NCBI GenBank assembly: GCA_025362495.1
Contig: JANYGI010000088.1
Coordinates: 1-45,540, forward strand
Reading direction: 5' to 3'
Origin: Byssovorax sp.
Lineage (GTDB): Bacteria; Myxococcota_A; Polyangia; Polyangiales; Polyangiaceae
DNA: 45,540 bases
The position numbers and the translations under genes were made by a program. Position 1 is the stretch's first letter; each line of letters opens with the position of its first letter. The notes beneath the pieces were generated by a model. That model was not told where the DNA came from and made no database searches. It saw nothing but the letters and a program-made list of their open reading frames with translations. This document shows positions 7,799 to 15,558 of this stretch, piece after piece.

Positions 7799-8656
7799 AT
7801 GACGGCCCAGCTCCTCGACGGTAAGGCGATTGCGCAGAAGGTTCGCGACGAAGTCCGGCTCGACGTCGCGCGGTTCGTCGCCCAGCACGGGCGCGCGCCC
7901 GGGCTCGACGTGGTGCTCGTCGGAGAGGATCCGGCGAGCCAGGTCTACACGCGCAACAAGGAGAAAGCCTCGATCGAGGTCGGGATGCGCGGGCGCCTCC
8001 ACCGGCTCCCCGCCGACGCGACCGAGGAGGCCGTGCTCGATCTGGTCAATGGCCTCGCCGACGACGACGAGGTCGATGGCATCCTGGTGCAGCTGCCTTT
8101 ACCGAAAGGCATCAACGAGCAACGCGTGCTCGACGCCGTGCCCGCTTCCAAGGACGTCGACGGCTTTCATCCGCTCAACGCCGGGCTGCTCTCGGCGGGG
8201 CGCCCGGGCCTGGTGCCGTGCACGCCGCGCGGCTGCATGCGCCTCCTGGCCGAGGCCGGGACCAAGCTCCAGGGCGCGCGCGCGGTCGTCGTGGGACGGA
8301 GCAACATCGTGGGCAAGCCCATCGCGCAGCTCCTCCTCGCCCAGCACGCGACGGTGACGATCGCCCACTCGCGCACCCGGGATCTGGCGGCGGTCTGCCG
8401 CGAGGCCGACGTGCTGATCGCCGCCGTGGGCAAGGCGAAGATGATCCAGGGCGACTGGGTCAAGGAGGGCGCGACGGTGATCGACGTCGGCATCAACCGC
8501 ACGCCCGAGGGCAAGCTCTGCGGCGACGTGGACACGGCAGCAGCGATGGACCGGGCCGCGTGGATCACGCCGGTGCCGGGCGGGGTCGGGCCGATGACGA
8601 TTGCCTGTCTGCTCGAGAATACGCTGCTCGCAGCGCGGGCGCGACTCGGCAACTGA
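7799..8656 (+). CDS. folD: bifunctional methylenetetrahydrofolate dehydrogenase/cyclohydrolase
   Basis: Interconverts 5,10-methylene-THF, 5,10-methenyl-THF and 10-formyl-THF using NADP, supplying one-carbon units for purine and fMet-tRNA synthesis. The 285-residue protein has all FolD blocks: '[19 protein letters not shown]' with the catalytic Tyr/Lys region, '[13 protein letters not shown]', '[11 protein letters not shown]', 'PCTPRGC', the nucleotide-binding '[11 protein letters not shown]' and '[20 protein letters not shown]'. I start at the ATG at 7799 because the protein then begins [12 protein letters not shown], as FolD proteins do; a longer in-frame start at 7697 adds 34 unrelated residues and overlaps the pncB start. 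It is a single-gene unit, convergent with the next lipoprotein gene. Confidence 0.96.
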   Translation: MTAQLLDGKAIAQKVRDEVRLDVARFVAQHGRAPGLDVVLVGEDPASQVYTRNKEKASIEVGMRGRLHRLPADATEEAVLDLVNGLADDDEVDGILVQLPLPKGINEQRVLDAVPASKDVDGFHPLNAGLLSAGRPGLVPCTPRGCMRLLAEAGTKLQGARAVVVGRSNIVGKPIAQLLLAQHATVTIAHSRTRDLAAVCREADVLIAAVGKAKMIQGDWVKEGATVIDVGINRTPEGKLCGDVDTAAAMDRAAWITPVPGGVGPMTIACLLENTLLAARARLGN

Positions 8657-8663
8657 GCCTGGC

Positions 8664-9194
8664 CTACTCGACGGTGGCAGTCCCGGACCCCATGACGAGC
8701 TCCACCGTTCCATCTCCCTTGATGACGAGGCGGAGCAAGGTCGAGAGATCCCTGAAGGTGCTGGCGTACTTCATGTCGACGAAGCAGCTCAGCACCATGG
8801 CTTCGGGCGAGGTCATCACGCCTTTGCCGTCGACCGGGCCCGTCTGGTAGTCCGGGCCCCTGTCGCACTTGCCGTTGATCGTCCAGTCGTCGTTGGCGTC
8901 GATCGTCGCGCGAATTTCCACCGGCGTCGTGTGACGCGACGTGCGGCTCTCCACGAGCTCGATCGGAGCCGTCACGATGTGGAGCTGCAACGTCACCGGC
9001 CCCTTCAAGTCGGGGTGAACGACGACCTTTCGATCCGTGGTCGCGCGCTCGCCCAGCTCTTTCGCGCCGGGCACGGACTCGCGCGTCGCCATGCTCTTGT
9101 CCCAGCGCACCACGTCGGTGCCGGGCGGGGTGGTCGTGGTGCTCTTGCAAGCCGGTGAGAGCACGATCAGCGCGAGGACGAGCAAGCGACGCAT
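8664..9194 (-). CDS. small hypothetical lipoprotein
   Basis: A 176-residue exported protein. The signal peptide MRRLLVLALIVLSPAC ends in a plausible lipobox (SPAC, with Pro at -2 being slightly unusual), followed by a short Lys/Ser/Thr linker. The mature part is beta-rich and charged, with 'HPDLKGPVTLQLHIVTAPIE', 'RATIDANDDWTINGKCD' and 'LLRLVIKGDGTVELVMGSGT' strands. I recognise no family. It ends 7 bases from the folD stop in convergent orientation, with no clear terminator between them. Probably periplasmic or outer-membrane anchored; lipoprotein maturation genes lie 1-3 kb away. Confidence 0.68.
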   Translation of the reverse strand: MRRLLVLALIVLSPACKSTTTTPPGTDVVRWDKSMATRESVPGAKELGERATTDRKVVVHPDLKGPVTLQLHIVTAPIELVESRTSRHTTPVEIRATIDANDDWTINGKCDRGPDYQTGPVDGKGVMTSPEAMVLSCFVDMKYASTFRDLSTLLRLVIKGDGTVELVMGSGTATVE

Positions 9195-9266
9195 CCCGCG
9201 AACGTAGAGCGAGAGCGCCCGGATACCAAGCAGATCGAGCCTGCGCGTGCCCGTCGCTGCGCGCGG

Positions 9267-10064
9267 CTAGAGCTCCAGCGCCAGCAGGGTCGCCGTCCCG
9301 GCGTCGGGCCGCACGACGGGGTGATACGTGGTCATCGTCGCGGTATCGGTCAGCGTGATCGGCGTCGCCGACTGGTTGAGCAGCACGATCACGCCGCGAT
9401 CGCCGGTGACCTTGCCCTGGATGCTGTAGGCCTCGGGTCCGAAGTCGTAGACGATCAGGCCGGCTCCCGGGCTGGTGGCGGAGACGCCTTTGAGCGGCTT
9501 GCCGCCGCGCGCGACCAGGATCACGATCTGGGCCTCCAGGGTCGAGAGGGCGAGCCCGGAGTCGAGGCCAATCGTCGTCAGCACTTGGGTATCGATCAGC
9601 GGGAGCACCAGCTTCGCGGTGTCGACGACCTGGAGCGAGTAGGTGGGGAACACCGTGTCGGTGGTGTCCTTCGGCGCGACGAGGAACCAGCTCTCGCCCT
9701 TCGTGACGCCGTCGATGGTGAACTTCACGCCGTTGTACGGCTGGCTTATCTGCTGGCCCGACGCGCCGGACGCGAACGCGGAGATGGTCGCGGGCTTGGC
9801 GTACGCGACGGCGCTGTCGAACGCGAGGCTGTCGACCCGCACCGCGTCGCCCGTCACGGTGACGGTCTCGCCCCCGCCCTGCCCGCCTGCACCGCTGCCC
9901 GTGCTACCGCCGGCGCCGCTGCTCGTCGAAGGATCGACCATCACCGCGCCGGCCGACATGCACGCCGGGCACGGCGGCGGCGGCCCCGGGTTCGTCTTGG
10001 GGGAGCTGCACGCGACGAGGAGCGACGCGCCCAGCGCGAACGGGAGCCAGGGAGAGAGGGCCAT
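9267..10064 (-). CDS. hypothetical beta-rich lipoprotein
   Basis: A 265-residue lipoprotein starting at the ATG at 10064 (MALSPWLPFALGASLLVACSS; lipobox LVAC). A 40-residue Pro then Gly/Ser/Ala-rich linker follows, including 'CPACMSAG'. The mature domain is almost all short beta strands rich in Thr/Val/Ile/Gly, and I recognise no specific family. The open frame extends far upstream but those residues are the wrong-frame image of lgt, so the signal peptide decides the start. It is on the same strand as lspA-lgt and 59 bases downstream of lgt, so it may share their transcript. Confidence 0.68.
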   Translation of the reverse strand: MALSPWLPFALGASLLVACSSPKTNPGPPPPCPACMSAGAVMVDPSTSSGAGGSTGSGAGGQGGGETVTVTGDAVRVDSLAFDSAVAYAKPATISAFASGASGQQISQPYNGVKFTIDGVTKGESWFLVAPKDTTDTVFPTYSLQVVDTAKLVLPLIDTQVLTTIGLDSGLALSTLEAQIVILVARGGKPLKGVSATSPGAGLIVYDFGPEAYSIQGKVTGDRGVIVLLNQSATPITLTDTATMTTYHPVVRPDAGTATLLALEL

Positions 10065-10123
10065 TCGGCGAGGATAGGAGCATCCCCGCGCCACCGCCAA
10101 ACCTGGTGCGGAATTCGACGCGG

Positions 10124-11074
10124 TCAGGCCGCGAGCGGAGCCGAGGGCGGAGCCGGGCGAACCCCGACGCGTCCGAGGCGCACGTGGAGCGCGACGGCGA
10201 CAGCGACCATGGCCACGCCGATGAGCTGCGACGTGGAGAGCGCGAGCAGGCCGCCGCGATCGTCGGCTCGCAGGAACTCGACGAGGAAGCGCGCCGCCGC
10301 GTAGAGGCCGAGGAAGGCCACGAAGACCTGGCCGTCGTAGCGCTTGCGGCCGTGCACGTAGAGCAGGCAAAACGCGGCGATCGCGATCGAGAACGCCGAC
10401 TCGTAGATCTGCGTGGGGTGCACCGGGTGCGACCACTCGTTCATCGTGGGGAACTCGTGCAGCTTGAACTGCGACTCGGTCGCGGGGCTGTGCGGGGGGA
10501 ACGCCATCCCGAAGCCGCTCGAGGTCTCGTTGCCGAAGCAGCAGCCCGCGAGGAGACAGCCCATGCGGCCGAAGCCGAGGCCGAGCGGAACCGCGAAGCC
10601 GGCCATGTCCGCGGCTTTCCAGAACGGGAAGCGATCGCGCCGGAGCAGGTAGACCGCGGCGGCCGAAGCGCCGATGAAGCCACCGTAGTACGTGAGGCCG
10701 CCGGCCCAGAACTTCGCCCAGGCAAAGCAGTCTTGCGCGACGGGGTGACAGACGCCCTTCACGGCGTCCCACTCGCCCTTGTAGCGCTCGGTGGTGCACA
10801 GGGCCTGTTCGACCTTCCAGTCGACGAGCTTGGGATCGGTGCAGAGGTGCACGTAGTCCCAGAAATAACCGTCGGCGAAGACGTGGAGCAGCCGGCCGCC
10901 GACCACGCCCATGAGCAGGCAGGCGAGGCCGAGATCGACGATGACGTCCGGATCCTTGCCGATGCGTCGGGCCCAGACGGCGCCCGACGCCGTGGCGAAG
11001 AGGAACCCGCTCAAAAGCAGGAGGAAGTAAGCTGGAAACGCGATCTCGAAGACGCGAAACAGCTCAGGGCGCAC
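10124..11074 (-). CDS. lgt: prolipoprotein diacylglyceryl transferase with Cys-rich periplasmic insertion
   Basis: Transfers diacylglycerol from phosphatidylglycerol to the lipobox Cys of prelipoproteins in the inner membrane. The 316-residue multi-span protein has the Lgt core: 'GGLTYYGGFIGA' (125-136), 'GFGRMGCLLAGCCFG' (168-181; Arg170 is the conserved Lgt Arg), 'HPTQIYES', and 'RFLVEFLR' near the C-terminus. The His of E. coli GGMSFHGG is Tyr130 here, a variant also seen in other phyla. Residues 68-122, between the first membrane pair and the GGLTYYGG block, form an extra soluble segment with Cys78, Cys93, Cys109 and Cys116, longer than in E. coli Lgt. The start overlaps the lspA end by 11 bases, so the two maturation enzymes are coupled. 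Confidence 0.9.
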   Translation of the reverse strand: MRPELFRVFEIAFPAYFLLLLSGFLFATASGAVWARRIGKDPDVIVDLGLACLLMGVVGGRLLHVFADGYFWDYVHLCTDPKLVDWKVEQALCTTERYKGEWDAVKGVCHPVAQDCFAWAKFWAGGLTYYGGFIGASAAAVYLLRRDRFPFWKAADMAGFAVPLGLGFGRMGCLLAGCCFGNETSSGFGMAFPPHSPATESQFKLHEFPTMNEWSHPVHPTQIYESAFSIAIAAFCLLYVHGRKRYDGQVFVAFLGLYAAARFLVEFLRADDRGGLLALSTSQLIGVAMVAVAVALHVRLGRVGVRPAPPSAPLAA

Positions 11075-11843
11075 GGTGCGCCTCTTCAGCGCTGGCGGCC
11101 GGCGCGACGACCTTGGGCTTGCGCGAGGTGAACATGTCGATCGCCATCAGCCCGACGCCGACGACGATGGCCACGTCGGCGATGTTGAACGTGGGCCAGT
11201 GGTGGTTCTCGCCGCCCCACTTCGCGTAGACGTCGATGAAGTCGACCACGAAGTTGTACTGGATGCGGTTGACGAGGTTGCCGAGCGCCCCGCCGAGCAC
11301 GAGCGGGAGGCCCCACCGGAGCGCCGTCTGCTCGGGCGTGAGCTTGCGGTAGAGCGAGACGATGAAGATCACCGCGAGCAGCGAGATGCTGAAGAAGAAG
11401 GGCCGGCGCACCGACTCCGACTCTTCCTGAAGCAGGCCCCAGGCTCCGCCCTTGTTGCGGGCGAACGTGAGCGACACGAAGTTCGGGATGACCTCGACGT
11501 GCCGGTCCACGAAGGACTTCGCGTCTTCCAGGTGCCCCTTCGCCCAGACCTTCGTTCCGAGGTCGACGCCCAGGGTGACAATGGCGACCACCCCGAGGAA
11601 GACGTAGTTCGGCCGCAGCTTGAACGGCGGGAGGACCCCCACTCGGCCAGCTTTCACCGCAGCGTCGACCTTCGGCTCGGAGGTGGCAAGGGCCGTATCG
11701 GCCTTCAGCTCGGCCGTCGCGACCGGGTCCGGCGCGAGGTCGGACGTCGGCGCGGCGGAGCCCGGCGCTCCCGGCTCCGACGTCCCGGACGAGGTCGGGT
11801 CGGCTTCGGTGGAGGAGTCGGGAGAGTGGGCTTCGTCGCTCAT
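11064..11843 (-). CDS. lspA: lipoprotein signal peptidase II with long N-terminal extension
   Basis: Aspartic protease that removes the signal peptide after Lgt has modified the lipobox Cys. The 259-residue protein carries the LspA core from about residue 75: four membrane segments with 'VDLGTKVWA', 'FVSLTFARNKGGAWGLL', 'GGALGNLVNRIQYNFVVDFID' and 'PTFNIADVAIVVGVGLM'. The catalytic Asp residues are those in VVDFID and NIAD. Ordinary LspA is about 160-170 residues; this one has an extra acidic Ser/Pro/Ala-rich N-terminus of about 75 residues that is probably cytoplasmic and disordered. No internal start is clearly better, but an ATG/GTG closer to the first membrane segment cannot be excluded. 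It is the first gene of the lspA-lgt pair. Confidence 0.9.
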   Translation of the reverse strand: MSDEAHSPDSSTEADPTSSGTSEPGAPGSAAPTSDLAPDPVATAELKADTALATSEPKVDAAVKAGRVGVLPPFKLRPNYVFLGVVAIVTLGVDLGTKVWAKGHLEDAKSFVDRHVEVIPNFVSLTFARNKGGAWGLLQEESESVRRPFFFSISLLAVIFIVSLYRKLTPEQTALRWGLPLVLGGALGNLVNRIQYNFVVDFIDVYAKWGGENHHWPTFNIADVAIVVGVGLMAIDMFTSRKPKVVAPAASAEEAHRAP

Positions 11844-11956
11844 GAGATCGAGCCCGATCTACGCCAAACCACCCGGCATCGCAAACGCCATCGCTCGCGA
11901 TTCTTCGCCGGGCGGCTGGTGTCGATCGTCTGACGCTGGGTCGGATGACGCCACGG

Positions 11957-13390
11957 TCAGACGATGATGCCCTTGATGTCGATGTTGCCCGAGAACGGCG
12001 TCACGAGCTTCATGTCACCCTTGGCGACGGCGTACGCGACGGCCGCGCCGGCCGCGGTCGAGGTCTCGTTCGAGGACTTGCCCGGCACGGCCATGCCCGT
12101 CGCGGGATCGAACCCGTCGACGTTGCCGTCGGTGTGAACCCCGCCGAACCAGCCGGTGCGCAGGTGACCGCCGCCCATTACGTACATCCAGTTGGAGTTC
12201 TTCGGCGTCGCGTCGGGCCAGGCCGAGGCCTGGAGCGGCGTGTGGGGCGTGTCGCCGTGGACGGTGAGGATCGTCGACTGCGAGAGCTTGCCCGTCGAGC
12301 ACGACGGATCGACCTTGGTGTCGAGGTCGTTGTAGAAGCCGTCGAGGATCGCGCCGAGCGCCTTCACGGTGGACTTGAGCGAGCTCATGTCGTCGAAGAC
12401 CACGTGCGGATCGACGAACGTCTGCTCGCTGGTCGCGCCGGGCGACAGGCCGAGGATCACGCTGTTGGTGAGGCCCATCTTGAACGATTTTGCCGTGGTG
12501 ATCAGCGCGCGCCCGAAGTTGGTGAGCCGCTGCTTGGCCGATGCGCCGGCCGTCGAGGCGTTGAGCGCCGTGATGCCGTACGCGTCGAGGTCGGCCTGCG
12601 TCGGCGTGAGCAGCGTCGAGAGGTTGCGACCGAGGAGGTTCGTCGCCGTCTTCGCCGTGTCGAGGTGACGCGTCCAGGTCGGGCGCCCGGCCGCGTAGCG
12701 CAGGCTGACGATGGCCTTGTAGTATGTCTCGTAGAGGTTCTTGTCCTCCTGCGCGAGCAGCGTGAGCTGCGACGCGGCGCTGTTGAACAGCTCGATCATG
12801 CCCTGCGCGCTCGGCACCGTGGCGATCGAGGGCGCGCCGAGGGCGTTGCCGAAGCTCACCGGCTCGATGCCGATGACGGGCAAAAGGCAGGGGTTCTCGC
12901 GCTGGATCGAGGCGACGGCGGCGAGCATCGTCGCGTTGTTGGAGACGATGGCCGGCGTCGTCGGCGTCTGGGTATGCGTCTCGTTGGCGCCGGACATGAA
13001 GGCCGTCACCGGGCGCGTGGGCGTGCCGTTGGTGACCCAGGGAGCCTCGGGCGCGTAGTAGAACGGCTTGTCGGCGCCGCCCGGGTTGTAGGGCAAGCCC
13101 GGCACGTCGAACGAGTGGTACGCGACCGTCGGGTCCATCGACGTGGCGACGTCGAGGTGGGGCCAGAGGAGCTGGAACCAGGCGAAGCTCCCGTTGCCGC
13201 CGATGATGTGCACCGAGCGGTTGGTGAGCGCGCAGCTCGCGGGCCCGGCGAGGGCGTCGCCGCCCTGATCGAAGAGCCAGTTGAGGGCGCGGGTGCGGTC
13301 GATCGCGTACGCCGCCGCGGCCACGCCGAAGAGGCGGAGGAACGTGCGGCGGGAGTCGCCGCGGAGATCTTTCAAGCGGGGGTTGCTCAT
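11957..13390 (-). CDS. DUF1501-like exported protein with RR signal (last gene of exported heme module)
   Basis: A 477-residue protein beginning with a twin-arginine type signal: 'RRTFLRLFG' followed by a hydrophobic 'VAAAAYAIDRTRALNWLF'. The body has 'HIIGGNGSFAWFQLLWP', 'GMIELFNSAASQLTLL', 'GLTNSVILGLSPGA', 'STILTVHGDTPHTPL' and 'MYVMGGGHLRTGWFGG'. This late 'TVHGDTPHTP...GGGHLRTG' arrangement resembles DUF1501 proteins (sulfatase/phosphatase-like fold), in which a late 'SEFGRTP...DHG' region holds metal ligands. The match is partial, so I call it DUF1501-like. GAGGAAG lies about 8 bases before the ATG. It is the fourth gene of a four-gene run (gaps 12, 3 and 16 bases) and would be exported folded, fitting a metal- or cofactor-bearing subunit. 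Confidence 0.75.
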   Translation of the reverse strand: MSNPRLKDLRGDSRRTFLRLFGVAAAAYAIDRTRALNWLFDQGGDALAGPASCALTNRSVHIIGGNGSFAWFQLLWPHLDVATSMDPTVAYHSFDVPGLPYNPGGADKPFYYAPEAPWVTNGTPTRPVTAFMSGANETHTQTPTTPAIVSNNATMLAAVASIQRENPCLLPVIGIEPVSFGNALGAPSIATVPSAQGMIELFNSAASQLTLLAQEDKNLYETYYKAIVSLRYAAGRPTWTRHLDTAKTATNLLGRNLSTLLTPTQADLDAYGITALNASTAGASAKQRLTNFGRALITTAKSFKMGLTNSVILGLSPGATSEQTFVDPHVVFDDMSSLKSTVKALGAILDGFYNDLDTKVDPSCSTGKLSQSTILTVHGDTPHTPLQASAWPDATPKNSNWMYVMGGGHLRTGWFGGVHTDGNVDGFDPATGMAVPGKSSNETSTAAGAAVAYAVAKGDMKLVTPFSGNIDIKGIIV

Positions 13391-13406
13391 GGTCGTTCTT
13401 CCTCGA

Positions 13407-14252
13407 TCACTCGCAGGTGTTCGCCGCGCTCAGGAACGCAGCGACGGTGATGTTCCGCTTGATGGTGAGATCGTTCGCGTCGCCCTTTGCGGCCTGGGCC
13501 AGCATCAGATTGCAGAGCGTCAGGTCGTCGTCCGTGGCGGGGCGGCCCATGATGCAGGAGAGCGACTCGTAAACGCAGGCGCCGGTGGTGGCGTCGAACA
13601 TCGGCTTCGCCGTGCCGTTGATCTTGCAGGCGTCGACGTTCTGGATGCTGGCGATGATCTCCGGAGCGGCCTGGACGAAGATGTCGAAGAGCTTCGTGGC
13701 GCCGGCCGTGGTGTGGAAATACGTCTCGCCTTCGCGGGCGTCGAAGCGGGCCACGCCGAGGGCGTCGGTGCCCGATTTGTAGAGCTCGCCGGCCGTTTTC
13801 GGCGCGCTGCCGCTCGACGTCGCGCCGAGGTTCACGCCGCGCGACGTGAGAAAGTCGCCGAGCGACGCGTAGGGGATCTTGGTGCACGAGTGCAGCCGCG
13901 TGCGGACCTCGGGCGGGCCCTCTTCGGCGCGCTCCTTCAGGATCTCGAAGGGATCCTTCGTGCCGCTCGCGCCGGGATCGTTGAAATGATCAAAGGTGTT
14001 GCCGTCCTTGCCGGTGGTCAGGCCGCCGGGCGTCACCGCCTCGGTCATGCCGGTGCCGGTGCTCGCGCTCGACGACGCGGCGCTGCTGGAGGCCGTCGTC
14101 GTCGCCGACGGGGAGCCTCCGCTGCCGCCGCTCGTCGCGGTGGAGCAGTCGCCGGTGGCGCTCGGATGGACGGGATCAGCGCACGCCGACAGAGCCAGCG
14201 CGGTAGCTACGACCAGGGTGGGCGTCGCCCAATTCATGATGCTGAGCTTCAT
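13407..14252 (-). CDS. lipoprotein, third gene of exported heme module
   Basis: A 281-residue lipoprotein: 'VVATALALSACADP' gives a canonical LSAC lipobox. A Ser/Thr/Gly/Ala-rich linker runs to about residue 70. The mature domain includes 'DPFEILKERAEEGPPEVRTRL', 'CTKIPYASLGDFLTSRGVNL', 'FDIFVQAAPEIIASI', and several Cys (for example 'ATGACVYESLSCIMG'), but no CxxCH motif, so no covalent c-type heme is predicted. No family recognised; similar lipoproteins accompany DUF1501-type genes in some myxobacterial neighbourhoods, to my recollection. The start lies 3 bases after the previous stop, so translation is likely coupled. An in-frame ATG at codon 6 is an alternative start. Confidence 0.68.
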   Translation of the reverse strand: MKLSIMNWATPTLVVATALALSACADPVHPSATGDCSTATSGGSGGSPSATTTASSSAASSSASTGTGMTEAVTPGGLTTGKDGNTFDHFNDPGASGTKDPFEILKERAEEGPPEVRTRLHSCTKIPYASLGDFLTSRGVNLGATSSGSAPKTAGELYKSGTDALGVARFDAREGETYFHTTAGATKLFDIFVQAAPEIIASIQNVDACKINGTAKPMFDATTGACVYESLSCIMGRPATDDDLTLCNLMLAQAAKGDANDLTIKRNITVAAFLSAANTCE

Positions 14253-14255
14253 GGC

Positions 14256-15545
14256 CTAGAACCTCACGAAGTCTTCGTGGACGAACGCTGCGCGAATGAC
14301 AGAGCGGAGGTTGTACCCGTTCTGCTTGAAGTCTTTGAAGAGAGGCGTGATCACCTCGGGCGCCACGGTCGCGGCGTCGATCACGATGTCGCCCTTCGAC
14401 ATGGCGTAGTTCCACACGCGGGACACCGCGCAGGTCATGACCTCGTCGTCGGCGGCCATCGCCGCGCCGAGCTCGGTGAGATCCTTCGTCGGCACACCGA
14501 ACTTCCAGGCCGGGCCTTCGGGCGGCGATCCGGTCTGCGGGAGCCAGTCGGTCATCATGGCCGGCGGCAGCGTCGCCACGGGCACCTGGACCTGGATCGT
14601 CGGCTGGTAGGCGCCCGCTTCGTCGAAGTTCGCGAAGAGCGGAGCGCGATGATTCGACGACGTGTGGCAGTTGGCGCAGATGGCCGACGAGACGTCGTGG
14701 AAGTCAATCCGGCCGCCGTTGTCGGTGCCGGCGATCGAGTTGAAGTCCCACGGCGACGTGTAGCTCTGGCCGCTCGTGCCGATGGGCTTGGGCATCGTCG
14801 AGAGCTCGGCCGGCTGCTTGCGGCAGGCGAACGTCTCCTGGAAGAAGCGCACGCGGCGGAACGCGAGGTTGCCGAAGTACTGCGATTGCAGGCCTGGATC
14901 GGCGAGGATGCCCGCGGTGATCGGCCCGTTGACGCAGTCGCCGTCGATGAACTTGGTGCCATCGAACGTCGGGCAGGTGTTCGACGTCGCGGTGAAGAGG
15001 TTGCCGAGCGAGGTGCCCTCGACGGTGAGCCGCGCGGCGAACGTCGGCGCGGTGTCGCGGCTCGGCTTGCCGCCGCCGGCCGACCCGCCGAGGCGCATCG
15101 TGTTCTGCCAGAAGGCGATCATCCGCTTCGAGAAGCGCGCGTCGGCCATCATGGCGTCGATTTGCGCTTCGTAGGCCGTCTTCTGGTCGGCCGCGCTCTT
15201 CAGATCCTCGATTTGCTGGAGCGTCGGGGCGTTGCCGACGAGCTTGAAGCTCGCCGTGCGCAGGGCCTCCGTGTAGCTCTTCTTGCGCTGATCGAGGACC
15301 GTCCCCGTGAGGCCGCCGCCGGCGCCGCTGCCGGCGCTCGCCGAGGCCGCGGTGCTCGCGCTGCCGCCCGCGCCCGTCGTGGCCGCGCCCGTCGTGGCCG
15401 CGCTCATGCCGCCTGCGCCGCTCGGGCAATCACCGCTCGACGTCCCGGCTCCGAGCAGCTCGCTCGGATCGTTCTTCTTGCAGCCTGCCGTCGCGACCAC
15501 CGCGACGAAAAGCGCCCCGATCAGGGGATGAGCCAGGTGCCTCAT
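14256..15545 (-). CDS. mono-heme c-type lipoprotein, DUF1549/DUF1592-like
   Basis: A 429-residue lipoprotein: 'VVATAGCKKND' (TAGC lipobox), then an Ala/Gly/Ser/Thr linker to about residue 80. The N-terminal mature part, 'SFKLVGNAPTLQQIEDLKS' and 'IDAMMADARFSKRMIAFWQN', resembles the helical start of DUF1549/DUF1592-type proteins of planctomycetes and myxobacteria. A single c-type heme site, Cys290-Ala-Asn-Cys293-His294, sits mid-protein, followed by 'HRAPLFANFDEAGAY'. The C-terminus 'VITPLFKDFKQNGYNLRSVI' and 'AAFVHEDFVRF' resembles the terminal helix block of such proteins. It is the second gene of the module, 12 bases from gene 1 and 3 bases from gene 3. Electron transfer or redox catalysis at the cell surface is inference. 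Confidence 0.75.
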   Translation of the reverse strand: MRHLAHPLIGALFVAVVATAGCKKNDPSELLGAGTSSGDCPSGAGGMSAATTGAATTGAGGSASTAASASAGSGAGGGLTGTVLDQRKKSYTEALRTASFKLVGNAPTLQQIEDLKSAADQKTAYEAQIDAMMADARFSKRMIAFWQNTMRLGGSAGGGKPSRDTAPTFAARLTVEGTSLGNLFTATSNTCPTFDGTKFIDGDCVNGPITAGILADPGLQSQYFGNLAFRRVRFFQETFACRKQPAELSTMPKPIGTSGQSYTSPWDFNSIAGTDNGGRIDFHDVSSAICANCHTSSNHRAPLFANFDEAGAYQPTIQVQVPVATLPPAMMTDWLPQTGSPPEGPAWKFGVPTKDLTELGAAMAADDEVMTCAVSRVWNYAMSKGDIVIDAATVAPEVITPLFKDFKQNGYNLRSVIRAAFVHEDFVRF

Positions 15546-15558
15546 TGGAAAGTGCCTC

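Noticed and set aside
9267-10799. Extending the beta-rich lipoprotein to a 510-residue frame.
   Set aside because: The extra 245 residues are the wrong-frame reading of lgt; the internal ATG at 10064 is followed by a perfect lipoprotein signal peptide.
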